Source of the DNA: Puniceicoccales bacterium
Lineage (GTDB): Bacteria > Verrucomicrobiota > Verrucomicrobiia > Opitutales > UBA953
Assembly: GCA_031256995.1 (NCBI GenBank)
Contig: JAIRPL010000030.1
Location: 1-61,777 of the forward strand
DNA: 61,777 bases
Direction: 5' to 3'
In this document: piece by piece, positions 56,993 to 61,777 of the stretch
Numbering within the stretch: the first letter of the stretch is position 1
Layout of the letters: each line of letters opens with the position of its first letter
Notes under the pieces: model-generated
Databases searched by the model: none
The model's input: the letters and a program-made list of their open reading frames with translations, nothing else
Told to the model about the DNA's origin: nothing
Translations under genes and position numbers: made by a program

Positions 56993-58633
56993 ATGCAGCC
57001 CATCACCGAAACCGCCGGAAAACTCGGCATCCCGCCCGGCCTTGTGACCGCGCTCGGCTGCGACAAGGCCAAGATCGCCCTCGACGCCCTCCCGGCCGCC
57101 GAGGCGCGCCGGAAAACCGGACGCCTCATCCTTGTCTCCGCGATCACCCCCACCCCGGCGGGCGAGGGGAAGACCGTCACCAGCATCGGTCTCGCCCAAG
57201 GCCTCGCGCGCCTCGGGAAAAACGCCGCGCTCGCGCTGCGCCAGCCCTCCATGGGGCCGGTCTTCGGACGCAAAGGCGGCGCGGCGGGCGGCGGCAAAAG
57301 CACGATCGAGCCGTCACGGGACATCAACCTGCATTTCACGGGCGATTTTCACGCCGTCACAGCCGCGAACAACCTGCTCGCGGCCGTGGTGGACAACCAA
57401 TTGCACTTCGGCCAGACGCGCCTGAAGCCATCCGGCGTCCTCTGGAAACGCGTGCTCGACGTGAACGACCGCGCCCTGCGCCACACACACCTTGCCGTCG
57501 GCACCGCCGCCGGGCGCGCAAGCGGGTTTGATATCACCGCCGCCTCCGAGATCATGGCAATCCTCTGCCTTGCGGGATCACTGCAAGACCTGCGCGCGCG
57601 TCTCGACAGTATCGTCGTCGGGTTCGCCCCGGACGGCTCCCCCGTGCGCGCCGCCGAGTTCAAGGTGACCGGCGCCCTGCTCGCCCTGCTCCGCGACGCC
57701 CTCCAGCCCAACCTTGTCTGCTCGGCCGAGGGCGTGCCCGCGTTCGTCCACGGGGGGCCGTTCGCCAACATCGCCCACGGCTGCAACTCCGTGCTCGCCA
57801 CACGCATGGCCCTCGCCCACGCCGATTATGCCGTCACCGAGGCGGGCTTCGCATTCGACCTCGGCGGCGAGAAATTCATCGACATCAAATGCCGCGCCGC
57901 GGGCCTCAACCCCGCCGCCATCGTGCTCGTGGCCACAATCCGCGCCCTTAAGATGCATGGGGGCGTTCCGCTCGACGCCCTCGCGACACCCGCGCCGGAG
58001 GCCGTTGACGCCGGGCTGGAAAACCTCGCCCAGCACATCGCCGCCGCCCGCTCATTCGACCGCCCGGTGACGGTCGCCCTCAACCATTTCCCGACCGACA
58101 CCGAGGCCGAGATCGGGCGGGTCCGCGAGTTTTGCTCCAAGGCCGGCGTCGCGTTCGCCGTCTCCGACGTGTTCGCTCGCGGCGGCGCGGGCGGCATGGA
58201 GCTGGCCCAGGCTGTGCTGGAAGGCCTTGACGCCGCCCGGACACCAACCCCGCCGCTGGAATTCACCTACACGGAGGACGCCCCGGCGCCCAAAAAACTG
58301 GCCGCCATCGCGCACCGCTTCTACGGGGCCGAGGGCGTGGTGTTGGAACCCGCCGCCGCCGAGCGTCTTTCGCTTTTCGAGAATGCGGGCTACGGCGCGC
58401 TGCCCGTGTGCGTCGCCAAAACCCAAAACTCCCTCAGCGACGACCCCAAGAAGCCGGGGCGGCCCCGCAATTTCAAGATAACCGTGCGCGACTTTGAGCT
58501 GGCCGCCGGGGCCGGCTTTTTGGTCGCCCTCACGGGCCAGATGGTGCGCATGCCCGCCCTCCCGCGGACCCCCGCCGCCGAACAAGTCGATGTCGACGCC
58601 GACGGCAGGATAACCGGCATCCTGGGCGCGTAA
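56993..58633 (+). CDS. fhs: formate--tetrahydrofolate ligase
   Basis: A protein of 546 residues. Makes 10-formyl-THF from formate, THF and ATP, supplying purine synthesis and fmt. Motifs: AITPTPAGEGKTVTSIGLAQGL (ATP loop), ALRQPSMGPVFGRKGGAAGGG, HFTGDFHAVTAANNLLAA, GFDITAASEIMAILCLAGSLQDL, FANIAHGCNSVLAT and EAGFAFDLGGEKF. Length is normal. The start follows the pseudopilin stop by 36 bases. It is convergent with the fusion protein gene, with a hairpin between. Confidence 0.95.
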   Translation: MQPITETAGKLGIPPGLVTALGCDKAKIALDALPAAEARRKTGRLILVSAITPTPAGEGKTVTSIGLAQGLARLGKNAALALRQPSMGPVFGRKGGAAGGGKSTIEPSRDINLHFTGDFHAVTAANNLLAAVVDNQLHFGQTRLKPSGVLWKRVLDVNDRALRHTHLAVGTAAGRASGFDITAASEIMAILCLAGSLQDLRARLDSIVVGFAPDGSPVRAAEFKVTGALLALLRDALQPNLVCSAEGVPAFVHGGPFANIAHGCNSVLATRMALAHADYAVTEAGFAFDLGGEKFIDIKCRAAGLNPAAIVLVATIRALKMHGGVPLDALATPAPEAVDAGLENLAQHIAAARSFDRPVTVALNHFPTDTEAEIGRVREFCSKAGVAFAVSDVFARGGAGGMELAQAVLEGLDAARTPTPPLEFTYTEDAPAPKKLAAIAHRFYGAEGVVLEPAAAERLSLFENAGYGALPVCVAKTQNSLSDDPKKPGRPRNFKITVRDFELAAGAGFLVALTGQMVRMPALPRTPAAEQVDVDADGRITGILGA

Positions 58634-58650
58634 GCTTCGCGCCCCTCGCG

Positions 58651-58688
58651 CGCGCCCCTTCCCTCATTCTTTTTTTGGGGAAGGCGCG
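58651..58688. terminator. inverted repeat between fhs and the fusion protein gene
   Basis: CGCGCC-cc-TTCCC and GGGAAGGCGCG pair over 11 positions with a 2-base bulge; the T7 run lies inside the loop rather than after the stem. It lies between convergent genes, so it is a possible bidirectional terminator. Confidence 0.45.
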
Positions 58689-58786
58689 ATTTGGCGGCGT
58701 TTTTCCAAAAGCACAAGCCCCCGCCAAAGCCACGCCCGGTGGCGGCGCAGGAAACGCCATCGCGCGCAAAATACCGCAGGATGCCG

Positions 58787-59938
58787 TCACTTTGCCGGGA
58801 CGGCGGAAACCTTCGAGCCGGGCCTGAGGCGGTTTTGCCCCTCGCGGACAACCTCCTCGCCCTCAAGAAGCCCCTTTTCAATCACAACAAGGCCTTCCCG
58901 GGCCAGATTGCTCCCAGTCGTGACAGGGCGCGGCTGCACGATGCCATCCTTGGCGACGTAGACCATCGAACCATCCACGCCCGCCTGCACCGCCTCCTCC
59001 GGGACGAGCACCGCGCCCTTTATGGTGCGGACATGCACACGGGCCATGATGTATTGGTCGGGCCAGAGGCTGTCATCCTCGTTCTTGAACGTGGCCTTGA
59101 GCTGCAGATTGTCGGAGGCCCGGTTCACCGTGTTGTCCAAAAGGCTAAGCTCGCCTCGCGAAAGAACCTCGCCGGTCTCGTCATTGAAAACCTCGACCGC
59201 AAGCGGACGCGAACCGCTGTCCTTTGACACGGGACGCAGGAGCGGAAGATGCCTCTGCGGAACGTCAAAAACGGCGGAGATTGGCTGCGTCTGCGTGACC
59301 ACCACAAGGCCCGTGGGCTGGTTGGCCGTCACGGTGTTTCCCGCGTCGAGCTGGCGGATCCCCGTCCGCCCGTCGATGGGCGAGCGAAGTGTCGTGAAAT
59401 CCAGGTCGAGCTGCGCGGCGGCGACCGTGGCGGAATCCTCTTTTGCGCGCGCCTCCAGCTCGGCGACGCGCGCCTCGGCATCATCCAGCACGCGCTGGCT
59501 CTCCGCGTCCTCGGCAACGAGGCCCTTGACACGGGCAAGCTCGAGGCGCGCGTTTTTGAGCAGGGCGGCATTTTGCGCCTGTTTGGAAAGGGCCTGGTCG
59601 AGCGTGGCGCGATAGGGGCGCGGGTCAATCTGGGCGAGCACATCGCCGCGCGCCACATAACGCCCCTCGGTGAAATTGACGGAATCCAGCGTGCCGCTCA
59701 CGCGCGGACGAACCGTGACGGAGTTGTAGGCGCGCACCCACCCGGGGGCCTCAAGCCAGACGGGGACATCACGCCGCGCGGCCTTGGCGAGCAGGACGGG
59801 AACGGGCTTCGCCGCCGCCTCCCGCAGCTCCTTCTTTTCAAGATCCTGCCTCAGGTTCCGCTGGATCCGCCAGTGGAAACCATACGCGCCCGCGCCAATG
59901 GCGACGACAAGCATGAAAACAATGATAAGGTTCCTCAT
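58787..59938 (-). CDS. RND-type efflux membrane fusion protein (MdtA-like)
   Basis: A protein of 383 residues from ATG 59938. N-terminal membrane anchor MRNLIIVFMLVVAIGAGAYGF, then a barrel-sandwich domain (RPRVSGTLDSVNFTEGRYVARGDVLAQIDPRPYRATLDQA), a long coiled-coil hairpin (KNARLELARVKGLVAEDAESQRVLDDAEARVAEL), the second lipoyl half (LRSPIDGRTGIRQLDAGNTV) and a beta-barrel (PLAVEVFNDETGE) ending in a MPS-type domain. It links an inner-membrane pump to an outer-membrane channel. Neither a RND pump nor a TolC homologue is next to it: fhs occupies the downstream side. cdsA is 153 bases upstream on the same strand. Confidence 0.85.
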   Translation of the reverse strand: MRNLIIVFMLVVAIGAGAYGFHWRIQRNLRQDLEKKELREAAAKPVPVLLAKAARRDVPVWLEAPGWVRAYNSVTVRPRVSGTLDSVNFTEGRYVARGDVLAQIDPRPYRATLDQALSKQAQNAALLKNARLELARVKGLVAEDAESQRVLDDAEARVAELEARAKEDSATVAAAQLDLDFTTLRSPIDGRTGIRQLDAGNTVTANQPTGLVVVTQTQPISAVFDVPQRHLPLLRPVSKDSGSRPLAVEVFNDETGEVLSRGELSLLDNTVNRASDNLQLKATFKNEDDSLWPDQYIMARVHVRTIKGAVLVPEEAVQAGVDGSMVYVAKDGIVQPRPVTTGSNLAREGLVVIEKGLLEGEEVVREGQNRLRPGSKVSAVPAK

Positions 59939-60091
59939 AAATGCTGGAAACCCTCGGACAATCCGTGAGGGGGAATGTTGCACACGAGACAGGACGCACC
60001 TCCACCGCCCTCCCCCTGTTTCCTCGCGCACGGCGAAGAAAACACCCGGCCAGCCCTCCCCAAGCCTTCGGCGCGCCAGCGCCACAAGGCA

Positions 60092-61015
60092 TCACAAAAC
60101 CGCGAACTTCAACAGCAGGTAGGCCACGGGGGAGGTGAGCACCAGCGAATCCAGCAGATCAAAGGCTCCTCCAATGCCAGGAATGGTCGCGCCGGAATCT
60201 TTCACGCCCGCACGGCGTTTCAGGGCCGATTCCACGAGATCCGACGGGATGGCCAGAATGCCCAGCGGCAAGCCCAGCAATGCCGCCCGCGCCGGGGTGA
60301 ACCTCGCCGCGACCGCCGGGGAAAAACCAAGCTCCGCCTGGAATCTTCCATAGAGCCAGGCCACGCCTGCCGCCACAAGCACCGCGAACAGCACGCCTCC
60401 CACGCACCCCTCCCACGACTTTCCGGGGCTGATCGCCGGTGCCATGCGGTGCCGCCGCTCTCCAAACGAAAGCCCGGAAAGCAACGCGCCACAGTCAGAA
60501 AACTTCACAACCGCCACCAGCCACAAGACAAGCAGCAATCCCGTGTGGGGACCTCCCGGCGGAGGATTCCGCGCGAATTCCGCCGAGAGCACCACCAGCG
60601 GCAGCAACGAGCATGGAATGTAGAGCCAGGAAAACGCCGTCGGCCAGGTGGTGAACAATTCGGGCAATTTCGCGGGCCGGAACAGCAGGAAACCAAGTGC
60701 CACCACCCCGGGAATCAATCCGGGAAGCGCCACACGCCAAACGCCCTCCCAACCCGAAAGGGAACGCACATCCACCCACGACAAATCCTCGACAAGCAGC
60801 CCCGCCCCTGCCGCCGCGAGCAAAAGCACCCCCGCCGCAACAGCCAGCGGCGTCCTCGGCGCGCCGCCGCATTTCCGCAAAATCCGGCAGCACTCCCAAT
60901 GCGCCGCCCCGGACACCACGATCAACAATGCCAGGCCCCCCCAGGTCCTGCCAAAAAACAACGCGGCCCCAACCAGGCACCAGATTAGCACGGTGGAAAA
61001 AAGACGTTTCTTCAT
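60092..61015 (-). CDS. cdsA: phosphatidate cytidylyltransferase
   Basis: A protein of 307 residues with about eight membrane spans. Makes CDP-diacylglycerol from phosphatidate and CTP. The C-terminal signature is present as SDLVESALKRRAGVKDSG, then PGIGGAFDLLDSL; in the canonical form the His and Arg of PGHGGxxDRxDS are found, here Ile and Leu. The upstream SPGKSWEG segment matches the family (SPKKTWEG). The first residues MKKRLFSTVLIWCLVGAALF place the first span at once. Its usual partners uppS and frr are not in view. Confidence 0.88.
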   Translation of the reverse strand: MKKRLFSTVLIWCLVGAALFFGRTWGGLALLIVVSGAAHWECCRILRKCGGAPRTPLAVAAGVLLLAAAGAGLLVEDLSWVDVRSLSGWEGVWRVALPGLIPGVVALGFLLFRPAKLPELFTTWPTAFSWLYIPCSLLPLVVLSAEFARNPPPGGPHTGLLLVLWLVAVVKFSDCGALLSGLSFGERRHRMAPAISPGKSWEGCVGGVLFAVLVAAGVAWLYGRFQAELGFSPAVAARFTPARAALLGLPLGILAIPSDLVESALKRRAGVKDSGATIPGIGGAFDLLDSLVLTSPVAYLLLKFAVL

Positions 61016-61280
61016 GTGTCAAAAACAAGGGGCGGCTTTATGCAGCGAGCGGCAGTAAACAAAAATCCCCGGACGGCGGAAGACACAAAAACACGCCGCC
61101 CGGAAGAATCCATCAACATGGGGCACAGGAAAATCCCGACGGCAGCGCCCCCATGCCCGCGACCGCAAGGCGCGCAAGAAACGGAGCACGGCTGAAGTCG
61201 CAAAATCCTCCAAATGCACCCGCGCACGCCGCGCAAAACAGCTCCGCCACGCCCCCCTGCCTGCGTCCACCTTGGCAGGA

Positions 61281-61715
61281 TCAACACATGCCCGGATCGC
61301 GCCAAAACGAAAAACGCAACGCACTTCGCAGGTTCTCATTTATGGCACCCCATTTCTCGGGGAATTTGTCCTTGGAGTACACTTTCAATGCCTTGCGGAA
61401 GGCGTCCGTGCTCTTGCAAAGCAAAATCCTCCTCATCGGCCACCTCCGCAACTCCGCCTGCTTGAACAACACCAGCCCCAAGCTAAATTGCGCATCCGCC
61501 CAATTCTTTGGAAACTTGTCCTTGCTGTAGCCCCTCAAGGCACTTCGGAATGCCACCGCGCTTTTGGTGAGAAACCGCATCCGTTCCTTCACGCCGCCCT
61601 CCATCGCCCGCTCAAACAACATTCCCCCCAAATCATATTGCTCCTTGGCCACGGCATGAAGGGAATCAAAACGGAGGCATCTTTGCGCAAGATTCATATC
61701 AAAAATTGATTGCAA
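61281..61715 (-). CDS. TPR-like repeat protein (possibly incomplete)
   Basis: A protein of 144 residues from ATG 61715 (or 61697). Two similar units are seen: AFRSALRGYSKDKFPKNWADAQFSLG and AFRKALKVYSKDKFPEKWGAINENL, with the first about 40 residues upstream of the second. This 'YxxDKFPxxWAxxQxNLG' style is found in tandem TPR arrays of bacterial regulators. The N-terminus is short and the gene lies at the window edge next to a poly-G run, so it may be a fragment of a longer TPR gene. No function is assigned. Confidence 0.55.
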   Translation of the reverse strand: MQSIFDMNLAQRCLRFDSLHAVAKEQYDLGGMLFERAMEGGVKERMRFLTKSAVAFRSALRGYSKDKFPKNWADAQFSLGLVLFKQAELRRWPMRRILLCKSTDAFRKALKVYSKDKFPEKWGAINENLRSALRFSFWRDPGMC

Positions 61716-61749
61716 GTTATTCCCAATAAATAAGTTACGGCGATGACGA

Positions 61750-61772
61750 GGGGGGGGGGGGGGGGGGGGGGG
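61750..61772. repeat. 23-base poly-G tract at the end of the window
   Basis: A run of 23 G followed by TAAAC at the window end. It could be a slippage-prone tract, or an assembly or sequencing artefact at a contig end. Confidence 0.6.
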
Positions 61773-61777
61773 TAAAC

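Overview
The window is a 61.8 kb, GC-rich chromosomal segment of a Gram-negative bacterium, most likely a member of Verrucomicrobiota (Opitutales/Opitutaceae-like). This rests on general knowledge, not a search: a cluster of pseudopilin genes like the 'Verru_Chthon cassette', a Tat-exported DUF6807/PmoA-like protein, an MFS-less Aas-like acyltransferase/acyl-ACP synthetase, a pyruvate,phosphate dikinase, and weak or absent Shine-Dalgarno sequences at most starts. Gene order is mostly housekeeping, with one clear accessory island.

Layout. 1-6.3 kb: the 3' part of a YejM-like membrane sulfatase, then a minus-strand operon of four pseudopilins and a non-coding stretch. 6.3-14.3 kb: ligA overlapping an inositol-monophosphatase-family gene, a MoeB-rhodanese protein, a large anchored repeat protein and fmt. 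14.5-24 kb: the accessory island. It holds a decayed IS5-like transposase that decapitates an alkA-type glycosylase gene, a 17-bp tandem-repeat array leading into ogt, an N-terminally truncated MvaI/BcnI-like nuclease, and a three-gene methyltransferase / DEAD-box helicase / TnsA-like nuclease restriction cassette with a hairpin-rich leader, followed by about 2.2 kb of repeats and AT-rich DNA. 24-40 kb: a small coupled protein and hemW, dnaN, lolC-lolD-xerD, trpB, hisN, an aldo/keto reductase, the PmoA-like protein, an M16 peptidase, and pgk-tpiA. 40-61 kb: the Aas-like enzyme, a polytopic membrane protein, xylB, hpf, ppdK, uvrB, a LolA-like exported protein, hisD, a dimeric dUTPase-like protein, a stand-alone pseudopilin, fhs, an efflux membrane-fusion protein, cdsA and a TPR-like gene. 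The window ends in a 23-base G run.

How the parts fit. Central carbon metabolism is represented by pgk, tpiA, ppdK and xylB. Envelope functions are represented by lolC/lolD, the LolA-like protein, Aas, CdsA, the fusion protein and the pseudopilins. DNA repair and replication are represented by ligA, dnaN, uvrB, xerD, ogt and alkA. The island couples alkylation repair genes with restriction genes and shows several layers of decay and insertion. No tRNA, rRNA or convincing CRISPR array was seen. Starts were often moved inward from the longest open frame to the first codon that matches the family N-terminus. All family calls are by reading motifs, without database searches.
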